Of a stretch of DNA of 64,000 bases, positions 55,766 through 64,000 are shown in pieces (position 1 is the first letter of the stretch; the number at the start of each line of letters is the position of its first letter). The position numbers were made by a program, and so were the translations under genes. The stretch is from the NCBI RefSeq assembly GCF_004801415.1, contig NZ_SSNX01000001.1, forward strand, positions 186,001-250,000, in the 5' to 3' direction. The notes beneath the pieces are model-generated. The model searched no databases. It saw only the letters and a list, made by a program, of their open reading frames with translations, and had not been told where the DNA came from. The stretch is from Deinococcus sp. KSM4-11 (GTDB lineage Bacteria > Deinococcota > Deinococci > Deinococcales > Deinococcaceae).

Positions 55766-56551
55766 GTGACCGCCACGAAACCGGCCCGACCCCCCGGCGG
55801 GGGCTCGCTGCTGCTGTGGCTGGTCGGCGCGGTGCTGGCCTTTCTGGCGCTGTTCTTCGTGATCACCGTGATCCTGCGGCAGATGCCCGATCCCATCGGG
55901 CCGCGCGCCGACCTGTTCGTCGAGGGCGCGCAGATGACCCTGAAACTCACGGTCGTGAGCGGGTTCATCGGCCTGATCGTGGGGATGATCGCGGGCATCC
56001 AGAAGACGAGCGCCAGCCTGTGGGTGCGCGCCCCGGCGAACTTCTTCGTGTGGCTGGTGCGCGGCACGCCGCTGCTGGTGCAGATCCTGTTCGTGTACAA
56101 CGCCCTGCCGCCCCTGCTGGCCGCGATCGGCATCAAGGTGCAGCTCGACGAGTTCTGGTCCGCCGTGATCGCCCTGGCCCTGAACGTCGGCGCGTACAAC
56201 GCCGAGGTGATCCGCGCGGGCATCCTGGCCATTCCGCGCGGCCAGACGGAGGCGGCCCGCAGCCTGGGCCTGAGCGGCGCGCAGACCATGCGCACGGTCG
56301 TGCTGCCGCAGGCCCTGCGGATCGTGGTGCCTCCGCTGGTGAACAACCTCGTGGCGCTGCTGAAGGATTCCTCGCTGGCCTCGAGCATCGCGCTGCTGGA
56401 ACTCACGCTGGCGGGCTCCCGCGTGTCTTCGGAGAGCTTCCAGCCGATCCCGGTGCTGACCACGGTGGCGATCGTGTACCTGGCCCTGACGAGCGTCATG
56501 ACGATCTTCACGGACCAGCTCGAACGCCGCGTGAAGATCGCCACGCGCTGA
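55766..56551 (+). CDS. Amino-acid ABC transporter permease (HisM/GlnP type)
   Basis: The protein has 261 residues from GTG 55766; an upstream in-frame start at 55646 gives a non-hydrophobic extension and is less likely. There are about five membrane helices, starting LLLWLVGAVLAFLALFFVITVI. The family segments are MTLKLTVVSGFIGLIVGMIAG, FFVWLVRGTPLLVQILFVYNALPP and GAYNAEVIRAGILAIPRGQTEAARSLGLS (the EAA loop that contacts the ATPase). The matching ATPase is not next to it in this window. Confidence 0.92.
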   Translation: MTATKPARPPGGGSLLLWLVGAVLAFLALFFVITVILRQMPDPIGPRADLFVEGAQMTLKLTVVSGFIGLIVGMIAGIQKTSASLWVRAPANFFVWLVRGTPLLVQILFVYNALPPLLAAIGIKVQLDEFWSAVIALALNVGAYNAEVIRAGILAIPRGQTEAARSLGLSGAQTMRTVVLPQALRIVVPPLVNNLVALLKDSSLASSIALLELTLAGSRVSSESFQPIPVLTTVAIVYLALTSVMTIFTDQLERRVKIATR

Positions 56552-56554
56552 GCC

Positions 56555-57232
56555 CTACCAGCCCCTGCGAAATTTGCCCGCGCTGGACGTCCAGTGCAAG
56601 GTCAGGGGGCGCGTCACCGCTTCCGGCAGGAGCCCGGACAGCAGGCAGGCCTGCTGCGCGGCGCGCGGCGCGACGGCCACGGCGGACAGCGTGCCGCCCT
56701 GCCGAGACGGAAGGTAGCTGACGTTCAGGGTCACGCCCCTGAGGCAGGCGGGCACTGGGCCGAGGTAGAAGTCCGTGTCCCGGATCAGGGGGATCACGGT
56801 GGCGTCCTTCACGGGTTTCAGGGTGCTTCCATCAAGCCAGCTGAAGGCCGTTCGGGTCTGACAACTGCCGGACGCGCACCACTCGCGGTTCACGACCAGC
56901 AGCGTGCGAGCGCCTGCACGGTACGTGGCGGCACGCAGGGTAGTAAAGACACTGCCGGCGGTGGTGGCCGAGTGACCGCGCCAGTCCAGGTAGCCGGCGC
57001 GGGTGTCCGTGACCTGGAGGCTGAACAGGTTCTGGAAGGCCGTCCAGTCCAGGTGTTCCCGGGCGGCGTAGGCGAGCAGCGACGTCTCGCCGGACACGGG
57101 CGTGAAGGCGTTCTTGAAGCTCCGCAGGCCGCCAAGGAGAGCGCTGTCCGGAGCTGGCGCGGGAGGGAGGGCACGGACACTGGGAACACCGCTCAGCAGC
57201 AGGGCCAGCAGGGCAGGGGCAGGGCGGAGCAC
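56555..57232 (-). CDS. Secreted protein of unknown function
   Basis: The 225-residue protein has an N-terminal signal peptide (MLRPAPALLALLLSGVPSVRA) and probable cleavage after VRA. The mature part shows SFKNAFTPVSGETSLLAYAA, and WTAFQNLFSLQVTDTRAGYLDWRG. Cys pairs in REWCASGSCQTRTAF and two more near the C-terminus (PACLRGV, QQACLLSG) could form disulfides. No family is recognised. It converges on the permease with three bases between the stops. Confidence 0.7.
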   Translation of the reverse strand: MLRPAPALLALLLSGVPSVRALPPAPAPDSALLGGLRSFKNAFTPVSGETSLLAYAAREHLDWTAFQNLFSLQVTDTRAGYLDWRGHSATTAGSVFTTLRAATYRAGARTLLVVNREWCASGSCQTRTAFSWLDGSTLKPVKDATVIPLIRDTDFYLGPVPACLRGVTLNVSYLPSRQGGTLSAVAVAPRAAQQACLLSGLLPEAVTRPLTLHWTSSAGKFRRGW

Positions 57233-57380
57233 ATCGCCCGGTGTAGCACGCGGTATCTCACCGTTTTCTGATCGTCTGCCGGAGCCCGGACGCGGGTGTA
57301 GGGCGGTGTACTATCCTCAGACTGTCTGGAATCACTTCCACCGTCCGCGTCCTTTTCGCCCCCGTTCCCGGAGGTTCCCC

Positions 57381-58892
57381 ATGACCATCTCCCGTTCCAG
57401 TGGCGTCCTGCTGCACCCCACCAGCCTTCCCGGCCCGTATGGCATCGGGGAACTGGGCGCGCAGACCCGCACCTTCATCGACTGGCTCACTGCCGCCGGC
57501 CAGAAGTACTGGCAGGTCATGCCGCTGGGGCCGACCGGCTATGGCGACAGCCCGTACCAGGCGTTCTCGGCCTTCGCCGGCAACCCCTACCTGATCGACC
57601 TGACCGAACTGCGTGCCGAGGGCCTGCTGCACGACGCGGATTTCCTGGCCGTACCGGACTTCAATCCGGGCAAGGTGGATTTCGGACAGCAGTTCATCTG
57701 GCGCAACCAGATGCTGGAACGCGCCTTTGCCCACTTCGCGTTCGGCGAGGGTGCGCGTCCCGAACTCGCCGAGGAGTTCGAGGCCTTCAAGGTCGCGGAG
57801 GCCTCGTGGCTCGACGATTACGCGCTGTTCATGGCCCTCAAGCGGCTGTACGGGGGCCTCCCATGGAACGCATGGGAGCCGGCGGTGCGCGACCGTGAGC
57901 CGCAGGCGCTGGCCACGGCCGCCGAGTCGCTGGGACAGGCGCTGGATCGTGTGAAGTTCACGCAGTTCCTGTTCTTCCGGCAGTGGAACGCGGCCCGCGC
58001 CTACGCGCACGATCGGGGCATCCAGATCATCGGGGACATCCCGATCTTCGTGGCGATGGACTCCAGCGACGCCTGGGCCAACCGCGCGCAGTTCTACTTC
58101 GACGACCAGGGCCAGCCGACCGTGGTGGCCGGGGTGCCGCCGGACTACTTCAGCGAGACCGGGCAGCTGTGGGGCAATCCGCTGTACCACTGGGACGTCA
58201 TGCGTGAGGACGGGTACGCGTGGTGGATCGAGCGCTTCAAGGGCAGCCTGAAGCTGTACGACGTGATCCGCATCGACCACTTCCGGGGCTTCGCCGCGTA
58301 CTGGGAAATTCCCTTCCCCGCCGAGACCGCCATCCACGGCCGCTGGGTGCCCGCCCCCGGCCATGAGATGTTCGAGGCCGTCCGCACGGCGCTGGGCGTC
58401 CTCCCGATCATCGCCGAGGATCTGGGCGTGATCACGCCGGACGTGGAGGCCCTGCGGGACGACTTCGAGTTCCCCGGCATGGCGGTTCTGCAGTTCGCGT
58501 TCGGCGGCGGGGACTTCAGCGTGAACGACTTCCTGCCGCACAACCTGCGTGAGAACCAGATCGTGTACACCGGTACCCACGACAACGACACCACGCGCGG
58601 CTGGTGGGCACACGCCGACGAGCAGGAGAAACACAACTTCCGCACCTACACGAACTCCGACCCCACCGAGGAGACCTTCGCGCCCCTCCTGACCCGGATT
58701 GCCTTCGAGACGCGCGCGAACCTCGCCGTGGTGCCCCTCCAGGACATCTTCAACCTGGGCACCGACGCCCGCATGAACCTGCCCGGCACGACCGGCGACC
58801 ACAACTGGACATGGCGCTACAACGCCGCCGACCTGCGGCCGGATCTGGCGACCAGCCTGCGGAAGCTGACCGAGGAGACCCGCCGGGCGTAA
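57381..58892 (+). CDS. malQ: 4-alpha-glucanotransferase (amylomaltase)
   Basis: The protein has 503 residues from ATG 57381 (GGAGG six bases upstream). It is a GH77 TIM barrel: RSSGVLLHPTSLPGPYGIGELG, QVMPLGPTGYGDSPYQAFSAFAGNPYLIDL, IQIIGDIPIFVAMDSSDAW, VIRIDHFRGFAAYWEIP (nucleophile Asp), PIIAEDLGVIT (acid/base Glu) and YTGTHDNDTTRGWW (third Asp). It transfers maltodextrin chains and supports glycogen or maltodextrin turnover along with glgA. TACTAT about 70 bases upstream could be its -10. Confidence 0.96.
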   Translation: MTISRSSGVLLHPTSLPGPYGIGELGAQTRTFIDWLTAAGQKYWQVMPLGPTGYGDSPYQAFSAFAGNPYLIDLTELRAEGLLHDADFLAVPDFNPGKVDFGQQFIWRNQMLERAFAHFAFGEGARPELAEEFEAFKVAEASWLDDYALFMALKRLYGGLPWNAWEPAVRDREPQALATAAESLGQALDRVKFTQFLFFRQWNAARAYAHDRGIQIIGDIPIFVAMDSSDAWANRAQFYFDDQGQPTVVAGVPPDYFSETGQLWGNPLYHWDVMREDGYAWWIERFKGSLKLYDVIRIDHFRGFAAYWEIPFPAETAIHGRWVPAPGHEMFEAVRTALGVLPIIAEDLGVITPDVEALRDDFEFPGMAVLQFAFGGGDFSVNDFLPHNLRENQIVYTGTHDNDTTRGWWAHADEQEKHNFRTYTNSDPTEETFAPLLTRIAFETRANLAVVPLQDIFNLGTDARMNLPGTTGDHNWTWRYNAADLRPDLATSLRKLTEETRRA

Positions 58893-58935
58893 CAGACCGG
58901 GAGGCGGCCAGCCCGCTCGGGCGTGCTGCCTGCAT

Positions 58936-58941
58936 TACCCT
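58936..58941 (+). promoter_or_regulatory. -10 box TACCCT, leaderless start
   Basis: TACCCT ends six bases before ATG 58948. Confidence 0.55.
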
Positions 58942-58947
58942 CAGTCC

Positions 58948-59520
58948 ATGAAGCTCTACACGAAGACCGGCGACGGCGGCACCACGGGCCTGTACGGCGC
59001 AGACCGGGTCAGCAAGGCGAACATCCGCGTCGAGGCCTACGGCACGGTGGATGAACTGAACTCGGCCATCGGCCTCGCACGTGCGCACAACACGCGCAGC
59101 CACAAGCCCGATCCCGCCCTCGACGCTGACCTGGAGTACCTCCAGAACGCGCTGTTCGACGTGGGTGCCGACCTTGCCACCCGCAGCGGCACCACCTACG
59201 AGTCGAAGATCACACGCCTGGACGGGCAGGACGTGACCTTCGTCGAGGCCATGATCGACCGCTACCAGGAGGCCGCTCCACCCTTCACAGGCTTCGTCCA
59301 TCCGGGGGGCACGCCCGCCGCCGCCGCGCTGCACGTGGCGCGCACGGTGGCCCGCCGCGCCGAACGCGAGGTGATCCGCCTGCTGCACGAGGAAGACGCC
59401 AACGCGCAGGTGCAGGTCTACCTCAACCGCCTCTCGGACCTGCTGTTCGTGATGGCCCGCGCCGCGAACCAGGCGGCCGGGATCGAGGAACACGCGTGGC
59501 TCGTGAAGGGTCGCCGGTAG
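58948..59520 (+). CDS. PduO-type cob(I)alamin adenosyltransferase
   Basis: This 190-residue trimeric enzyme makes adenosylcobalamin from cobalamin and ATP. KLYTKTGDGGTTGLYGADRVSK is the ATP-binding N-terminus; VEAYGTVDELNSAIGLAR and LQNALFDVGADLAT follow. The active-site region is FVHPGGTPAAAALHVARTVARRAEREV, then YLNRLSDLLFVMARAANQ. All expected motifs are present, and the length is usual for MMAB/PduO. The leaderless promoter precedes it. Confidence 0.94.
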   Translation: MKLYTKTGDGGTTGLYGADRVSKANIRVEAYGTVDELNSAIGLARAHNTRSHKPDPALDADLEYLQNALFDVGADLATRSGTTYESKITRLDGQDVTFVEAMIDRYQEAAPPFTGFVHPGGTPAAAALHVARTVARRAEREVIRLLHEEDANAQVQVYLNRLSDLLFVMARAANQAAGIEEHAWLVKGRR

Positions 59521-59580
59521 GGGAGGACTTCTCAGAGAGCGATCATGGCAACAGTTTTGTAATCGCTCCTTTCTCTCACT

Positions 59581-61107
59581 TCATCCGCTTTGCCCTGACG
59601 ACCTCTGTTCCTGTTGGACACCCGATGAGCCTTTGCGGATGACAGCGGCAATCACACGTGCCCCACGCCGCGCCTCCTCCACTGTCAGGGCACCGAAGCC
59701 CAGAACCAGCGCTTGCGGACAATCTGGGGTCAGGGCGTAGGTGTCCAGCGTCGTGACATGGACTCCCCGTCCGGCCAGGGCCGCCGCGGCCTCCTGCGCG
59801 TCCAGATCGCCGTGCAGGTGCAAGCACACGTGCAGGCCCGCCTCGATGCCGCCCAGGGTGGCGAGCGGCGCCAGAGGCGCCAGTTCCTGCGTGAGGGCCT
59901 CCCGCACCTGGGCGTGCCAGCGCCGCGCCCGGCGGATGTGCCGGTCGATGTGCCCGCCCGTGAGGAGCCACGTCACGGCCTGTTGCATAGGGAGCGGATG
60001 CCCGAAGTCGAGCAACGTGCGGGCGCGCACCAGGGCCGGAATCAGGGCCAGAGGGGCCGTCAGGAAGCCGGTGCGCACGCCCGGCATCAGCACCTTGCTC
60101 AGGCTGCCCAGGTACAGCACGCGCCCGCCTCCCGCGTCCAGACTGGCCAGGGTCGGCAGGGGTGGAGCGTCGTAGCGGAATTCGCCGTCGTAATCGTCCT
60201 CGACGATCAGGGCGTCGTGGCGTCTGGCCCACTCCAGCAGCGCCAGCCGGCGGGGCAGGCTCATCCGGCCGCCCAGCGGGAACTGGTGGCTGGGCGTCAC
60301 AAACACCAGCCGCGCCGGGGGCGAATCCGGGCCGATCCTCAGGCCGCCCTCGTCCACCGGTATCGGAATAACCGTGTGCCCGGCGTCGAGCAGCACCTGC
60401 CGCGCCGCGCGGTAGCCGGGCTCCTCGAACACCACCGCCGAGCCGGGCGGCAGCAGGGCGCGCACGATCAGATTCAGGGCGTGCAGCGTGCCAGCCGTGA
60501 CGACCACGGCGTCCGGCGTCACGGCCAGGCCACGCTGCCGGGCCACGAAGGCGGCCAGGGCCACCCGCAGGTCACGCTCCCCCGCCGGATCGCCGTACTG
60601 ACCGCCCACGGGAAGGCGTGCGGCGACCGCCCATGCCTGCCGCCACGCCCGCAGATCGAGCATGCGGGTGGTCGTCACGCCCGACTGGAAGACCACGCCG
60701 TCCGACGGCAGCGGCCCGTCGACTGGCGGGGCCAGGAACGATGTGACCCAGGGGGGTGGGCGTATCACCTGTCCCTGAGGAGCCTGCGCGGCGCCGTCCG
60801 GCACCAGCGTGCCCCGGCCCACGCTGGCCTCCAGCGTGCCGTCCGCGACCAGGGTGGCGTACGCGTCCGCGACCACGCCCCGCGTGACGCCCAGCGACGC
60901 GGCCAGCGTGCGCGTGCCGGGCAACGCCGATCCTCCCGGCAGGGTGCCGGACAGCACCGCCGCGCGGAGCCGCCCGCTCAGCTGCGCGTGCAAGGATTCG
61001 CCTGTGCCGCGTTCCAGCGTCACCGGGAAGGGCAGGCCGTCGATCCGCGCGCCACGAAGTGGACTGCTTGAAAGATGCCGAAGTGGAGCTGTCTCGGAGT
61101 CCACCAT
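59581..61107 (-). CDS. MocR/PdxR-type regulator (GntR wHTH plus aminotransferase-like domain)
   Basis: The protein has 508 residues from ATG 61107; a longer frame to 61197 is not needed. The N-terminal GntR winged helix is SLHAQLSGRLRAAVLSGTLPGGSALPGTRTLAASLGVTRGVVADAYATL. The C-terminal fold-type I aminotransferase domain includes VVVTAGTLHALNLIVRALL, FVTPSHQFPLGGRMSL, IVEDDYDGEFRYDA and the PLP-Lys motif YLGSLSKVLMPGVRTGF (Lys in SLSK). PdxR-type regulators sense PLP. It diverges from a GNAT gene across a 17-base gap with a shared -10. Confidence 0.93.
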   Translation of the reverse strand: MVDSETAPLRHLSSSPLRGARIDGLPFPVTLERGTGESLHAQLSGRLRAAVLSGTLPGGSALPGTRTLAASLGVTRGVVADAYATLVADGTLEASVGRGTLVPDGAAQAPQGQVIRPPPWVTSFLAPPVDGPLPSDGVVFQSGVTTTRMLDLRAWRQAWAVAARLPVGGQYGDPAGERDLRVALAAFVARQRGLAVTPDAVVVTAGTLHALNLIVRALLPPGSAVVFEEPGYRAARQVLLDAGHTVIPIPVDEGGLRIGPDSPPARLVFVTPSHQFPLGGRMSLPRRLALLEWARRHDALIVEDDYDGEFRYDAPPLPTLASLDAGGGRVLYLGSLSKVLMPGVRTGFLTAPLALIPALVRARTLLDFGHPLPMQQAVTWLLTGGHIDRHIRRARRWHAQVREALTQELAPLAPLATLGGIEAGLHVCLHLHGDLDAQEAAAALAGRGVHVTTLDTYALTPDCPQALVLGFGALTVEEARRGARVIAAVIRKGSSGVQQEQRSSGQSG

Positions 61108-61124
61108 GCGGCTAGTGTACGACC
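61108..61124. promoter_or_regulatory. 17-bp divergent promoter with overlapping -10 boxes
   Basis: Rightward -10 TAGTGT (61113-61118) ends six bases before ATG 61125. Leftward -10 TACACT (complement of 61114-61119) ends six bases before the MocR ATG at 61107. The two boxes share five bases, so only one direction can be occupied at a time. Confidence 0.7.
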
Positions 61125-61595
61125 ATGACCGATCTGCGCTCCCTTCGCCCGGTGGCCATCGCGGACGCTGCCCTGGCCCTGCCCGCGCTGCGGGCACTGC
61201 GACCGCATTCGCCCGCGACCGCGAGCGCCGAGGGCCTGCAGACCCATCTTCGCGCCGTGGAGCCCGAGGGGTATCGGCTGACCGGAGCCTTCGAGGCGGG
61301 CCGCCCGGAGGCCGCCGCGATTGCCGGCTACCGCGTCATCACGAACCTGTGGGAGGGCCGCACCCTCTACCTCGACGACCTGAGCACCGTCCCAGACGCG
61401 CGTGGGCGCGGGCACGCCGGGGCGCTGCTGGACTGGCTGGACGTCGAGGCCCGCCGCCTGGACTGCGTGGCGCTGCATCTGGACTCCGGCACCGGAGCGA
61501 CTCGCTTCGCAGCGCACCGGCTGTACCACGCACACGGCCTGACCATCAGCGCCCACCACTTCAGCAAGGCGCTGGGGAGCGGGGAGCCGACATGA
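61125..61595 (+). CDS. GNAT-family acetyltransferase
   Basis: The 156-residue protein has the GNAT core, with GYRVITNLWEGRTLYLDDLSTVPDARGRGHAGALLDWLDVEA giving the V-x-x-x-x-R-G-x-G-x-G/A acetyl-CoA loop. A C-terminal segment HRLYHAHGLTISAHHFSKAL matches the usual family end. The substrate is unknown. It overlaps the DJ-1 gene (ATGA) and is the first gene of the cluster divergent from the MocR regulator. Confidence 0.88.
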   Translation: MTDLRSLRPVAIADAALALPALRALRPHSPATASAEGLQTHLRAVEPEGYRLTGAFEAGRPEAAAIAGYRVITNLWEGRTLYLDDLSTVPDARGRGHAGALLDWLDVEARRLDCVALHLDSGTGATRFAAHRLYHAHGLTISAHHFSKALGSGEPT

Positions 61596-62209
61596 CCCGG
61601 ATCGTCGGCCTCCTGATCTTCGACGACATCGAGGTGCTCGATCTGGGCGGCCCCTTCGAGGTGTTGAGCGTCGCCTCGCGCCTCGCCGTGCGGAGTGGCG
61701 AAGACGCGCCGTTCCAGCCGCTGCTGATCGCCCGTGACCTCCAGCCCGTCTCGGCGCGGGGCGGGCTGCGCGTGCTGCCGCAGTTCACGCTGACGGATCA
61801 CCCGCCGCTGGACGTGCTGCTCGTGCCGGGCGGTGTGGTGGATGCCGTGCAGGCCGACCCGCTGGTCGTGGCGTGGGTACGGGCCCAGGCCGCCAGGGCG
61901 GAACTGACGGCCTCGGTCTGTACAGGTGCCTTCGTGCTCGCCCAGGCCGGCGTGCTGGACGACCGCCGTGTGACCACCCACTGGGAGGATCAGGCCGATC
62001 TGGCGCGGCAGTTTCCCGCCCTGACCGTCGTGCCGGACGTGTCCTGGGTGGATACGGGCGACGTGGTGACCTCGGGCGGGATCAGCGCGGGCATCGACAT
62101 GACATTGCATCTCGTCGAGCGGCTGCACTCCCGCGCCCTGGCCGAGCGCACAGCCCGGCAGATGGCCTATTCCTGGATGGATGGCAGGTGGAACGAGGCG
62201 GGCGCATGA
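61592..62209 (+). CDS. DJ-1/PfpI-family protein (isonitrile-hydratase-like)
   Basis: The protein has 205 residues from ATG 61592. It has FDDIEVLDLGGPFEVLSVASRL at the start, LLVPGGVVDAVQADPLVVAWV, and the nucleophile elbow TASVCTGAFVLAQAGVLDDRRVTTHW with its Cys. VVTSGGISAGIDMTLHLVERL completes the GATase1-like fold. Relatives include isonitrile hydratase and regulators with an AraC domain, but no DNA-binding part is present here. Overlapped on both sides, it is part of the GNAT/DJ-1/flavoprotein operon. Confidence 0.9.
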   Translation: MTRIVGLLIFDDIEVLDLGGPFEVLSVASRLAVRSGEDAPFQPLLIARDLQPVSARGGLRVLPQFTLTDHPPLDVLLVPGGVVDAVQADPLVVAWVRAQAARAELTASVCTGAFVLAQAGVLDDRRVTTHWEDQADLARQFPALTVVPDVSWVDTGDVVTSGGISAGIDMTLHLVERLHSRALAERTARQMAYSWMDGRWNEAGA

Positions 62210-62823
62210 CGGATCACTATGATCCCGCCGTCCGAGACCCGTCGCTCAGCCGCCGACCCCAGAACCGCCGGGACGACGCGTGGATTCAGGCGCTCCTCCT
62301 GCGCGTCCGGATCGGGCGGGTGGCGACCGTGTGGCAGTCGGCAGACGGGCACGCCACGCTGTTCATCACGCCGCTGGCCTTCGCGTACCGCCCGCAGGAG
62401 CACGATCTCGTGTACCACACGAACATCACCGGACGCCTGCGGGCCAACACGGGTCAGGGCCACCCGGCGACCTTCGAGGCGTCCGAGATCGGTGGGCTAC
62501 TGCCCAGCTCGTCTCCCCTGGAACTGTCCGTGCAGTACCGCAGCGTGATCGTGTTCGGCACCGCCCACCTCATCGACGATGTAGACGGCAAGCGCAGGGC
62601 GCTCACCACGCTGTCGGAACGCCTCTTCCCGGACCTGACGGTGGGCCGCGAGACCCGGCCGATCCTGGACAGTGATCTGGCCCGCACGTCCGTGTACTCG
62701 CTGAAGATCGAGCGCTGGAGCGGCAAGGAGAACTGGCCGGCCGCCGCCCTTCAGGACGACGGCTGGCGCGCGCTGACGCCCGAGCAGGCGCGGCTGCGCC
62801 CCGCGCAGGAGGTTCACCCATGA
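62206..62823 (+). CDS. Pyridoxamine-5'-phosphate-oxidase-like flavin-binding protein
   Basis: The protein has 205 residues from ATG 62206, overlapping the DJ-1 stop (ATGA). The split-barrel pattern VRIGRVATVWQSADGHATLFITPLAFAYRP, HTNITGRLRANTGQGHPATFEAS, and LSVQYRSVIVFGTAHLIDD matches the FMN-binding NimA/PNPOx-like family. The C-terminal WSGKENWP is common there. It may reduce small toxic molecules or act on pyridoxal compounds. The link to a PLP-type regulator next door is suggestive. Confidence 0.88.
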   Translation: MTDHYDPAVRDPSLSRRPQNRRDDAWIQALLLRVRIGRVATVWQSADGHATLFITPLAFAYRPQEHDLVYHTNITGRLRANTGQGHPATFEASEIGGLLPSSSPLELSVQYRSVIVFGTAHLIDDVDGKRRALTTLSERLFPDLTVGRETRPILDSDLARTSVYSLKIERWSGKENWPAAALQDDGWRALTPEQARLRPAQEVHP

Positions 62824-62857
62824 GCAAGCGACACGTCCCCCACCACGGAGTCCAGGC

Positions 62858-63736
62858 ATGACCCGCCGCGACGCCCTGGACATGTTCCTGCTCTCGGCCT
62901 TCTGGGGTGTGTCGTTTCTGCTGATCCGCTACTCGGGCGAGGTGTTCCCGCCCGTGTGGGTGGCGCTGCTCCGGTCGGTGTGCGGAGCGCTGGTGCTGTT
63001 CGCGGCCCTGCGGCTGGGCCGTCATTCGCTGCCCCCAGTGCGGCTGTGGCGGCCGCTGCTGCTGGTGGCCCTGTTCAACAACGTCCTGCCGTGGACGTTC
63101 TTCGCGTGGGGCGAGCAGACGGTCAGCTCCAACATCGCTGCGATCATCAACGCGACCACGCCGCTGTTTGCCCTGCTGATCGGCCTGACCCTGCGCGAAT
63201 CGCGGCTGCGCAGTCCCATAATTGCCGGAGTATTCCTGGGTCTGGGGGGCGTGGCGCTCACCGTGTCGGGTGGGCTGGGTGGCGGGCACGCCACCGTGCA
63301 GGGCGCGATCGTGCTGCTGATCGCCTCGCTCGGGTACGCGGTCGCCACGACCATCGCCAAGCGCACGCTGGCGGGCCTCGATTCGGTGGGATTGGCGACC
63401 ACGCAACTCGGTCTGAGTGCCCTGATGCTGCTGCCCATCGCGCTCGGCGGAGCGCACCCGGCCACGCTGACGACCCGTGCGGTGGTGTCCGTGATCTTCC
63501 TGGGCGTGGTCGGCAGCGGTCTGGCGTACCTGCTGTATTACGGCCTGCTGGCGCGCGTGTCGCCCACCCAGCTCACGGCCGTCACGTACGCGCTGCCCGT
63601 GTGGGGCCTGGGCTGGGCCGCGCTGGCCGGAGAACCCGTGGGCGTGATCTCCCTGGTGGGCGTGATCGTGGTGCTGGCGGGGCTGGGGCTGATCAATCTG
63701 CCGCCCCGCCGGCCCCGGCCCGCGCCGTCCACCTGA
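62858..63736 (+). CDS. EamA/DMT-family transporter
   Basis: The 292-residue protein has about ten membrane helices and the tandem EamA layout: the first half ends around PLFALLIGLTLRESRL, the second begins GAIVLLIASLGYAVATTIAKR, and SPTQLTAVTYALPVWGLGWAAL is typical of the second half. It exports or exchanges small metabolites, often amino acids or drugs. It follows the PNPOx-like gene by 34 bases, so it probably belongs to the same transcript. Confidence 0.92.
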   Translation: MTRRDALDMFLLSAFWGVSFLLIRYSGEVFPPVWVALLRSVCGALVLFAALRLGRHSLPPVRLWRPLLLVALFNNVLPWTFFAWGEQTVSSNIAAIINATTPLFALLIGLTLRESRLRSPIIAGVFLGLGGVALTVSGGLGGGHATVQGAIVLLIASLGYAVATTIAKRTLAGLDSVGLATTQLGLSALMLLPIALGGAHPATLTTRAVVSVIFLGVVGSGLAYLLYYGLLARVSPTQLTAVTYALPVWGLGWAALAGEPVGVISLVGVIVVLAGLGLINLPPRRPRPAPST

Positions 63737-63760
63737 GATCGGCCGGGCTGGACACCGGCC

Positions 63761-63789
63761 ATGACGCGCAGAACCCGAACGCCTACACT
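63761..63789 (+). promoter_or_regulatory. Promoter of the aminotransferase gene
   Basis: -35-like ATGACG (63761-63766) and -10 TACACT (63784-63789) are 17 bases apart. ATG 63818 follows with GAGGAGGA as ribosome site. Confidence 0.6.
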
Positions 63790-63817
63790 GGACGGACGAC
63801 CTGAGGAGGACTTCCCT

Positions 63818-64000
63818 ATGACAACCCCAGAGGCAGCAACCCAGAGCAAGTGGCTGGACGCCGAACTGAAGTACGACAGCGGCGTGTACAACAAGCACCA
63901 TGTGGTCATGACACGCGGTCTGAGCGCCACCGTGTGGGACGAGACCGGACGTTCGTACATCGACTGCGTGGCGGGCTACGGCGTGGCGAACATCGGGCAC
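63818..64000 (+). CDS. Class III aminotransferase, LysJ/ArgD-type (5' part only)
   Basis: The frame begins at ATG 63818 (strong GAGGAG) and is cut by the window end after 61 codons. [44 protein letters not shown] is the N-terminal part of the PLP-dependent acetylornithine/LysW-lysine aminotransferases. The wording SGVY and [12 protein letters not shown] is close to LysJ of the Deinococcus-Thermus AAA-type lysine pathway, but ArgD cannot be excluded without the rest. Confidence 0.85.
   Translation, partial: MTTPEAATQSKWLDAELKYDSGVYNKHHVVMTRGLSATVWDETGRSYIDCVAGYGVANIGH

Overview
The window is high-GC bacterial DNA that looks like a Deinococcus chromosome, or possibly a large replicon of one. 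The reasons are the HerA-NurA pair, a PduO-type cobalamin adenosyltransferase, an HD-Pnk/RNA-ligase pair like those described from Deinococcus, a LysJ/ArgD-type aminotransferase of the Deinococcus-Thermus kind, and many genes whose start codon lies only 6 to 10 bases after a TANNNT -10 box (leaderless or near-leaderless transcripts, known to be common in Deinococcus). No rRNA and no CRISPR array were seen.

Layout. 1-5.3 kb: four minus-strand secreted lipoproteins in tandem, with Ig-like domains and, in one, an exact 159-bp RCC1 repeat. 5.7-7.6 kb: a GAF-histidine kinase/LuxR response regulator pair. 8.3-9.7 kb: a small membrane protein and a NERD nuclease-like protein. 9.7-19.7 kb: an integrated mobile element. 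Nine minus-strand genes (excisionase-like HTH, DnaD-like initiator, DnaB-like helicase, replication-relaxation-like protein, a TnpB-like nuclease, a PrimPol and others) face a plus-strand repressor and tyrosine integrase. It has no capsid, terminase or tail gene, so it resembles a phage satellite or integrative plasmid. 19.8-28.5 kb: an accessory island with a wrecked MmeI-type restriction-modification gene, an RNA-repair pair (RNA ligase plus HD-Pnk), and a two-gene operon of a ubiquitin-like protein ending in Gly-Gly and a 1615-residue DUF5724/DUF4132 protein.

28.9-43 kb: two tRNAs, then housekeeping genes: glgA, an acetyltransferase, trmJ, a histidine kinase, apaG, an M42 peptidase, dusA, an RluD-type pseudouridine synthase, small genes, the herA-nurA end-resection pair and a Crp/Fnr regulator. 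43.2-48.3 kb: a histone-deacetylase-like hydrolase, then an operon of astacin-like metalloprotease, MvdD-type ATP-grasp ligase and YscW/YbaY-like protein, which may be a new peptide-modifying system. 48.5-64 kb: purB, an APH-like kinase, panC, pilT, a sugar-ABC ATPase, an amino-acid ABC binding protein and permease, malQ, the cobalamin adenosyltransferase, a MocR regulator diverging from a GNAT/DJ-1/flavoprotein/EamA cluster, and the start of a class III aminotransferase.

The strongest leads are the Gly-Gly ubiquitin-like/DUF4132 operon, the TnpB-like nuclease plus a second TnpB-type N-terminal half without RuvC that bracket a primase gene in the mobile element, and the astacin protease with a Lys/Asp-rich repeat next to a graspetide-type ligase.
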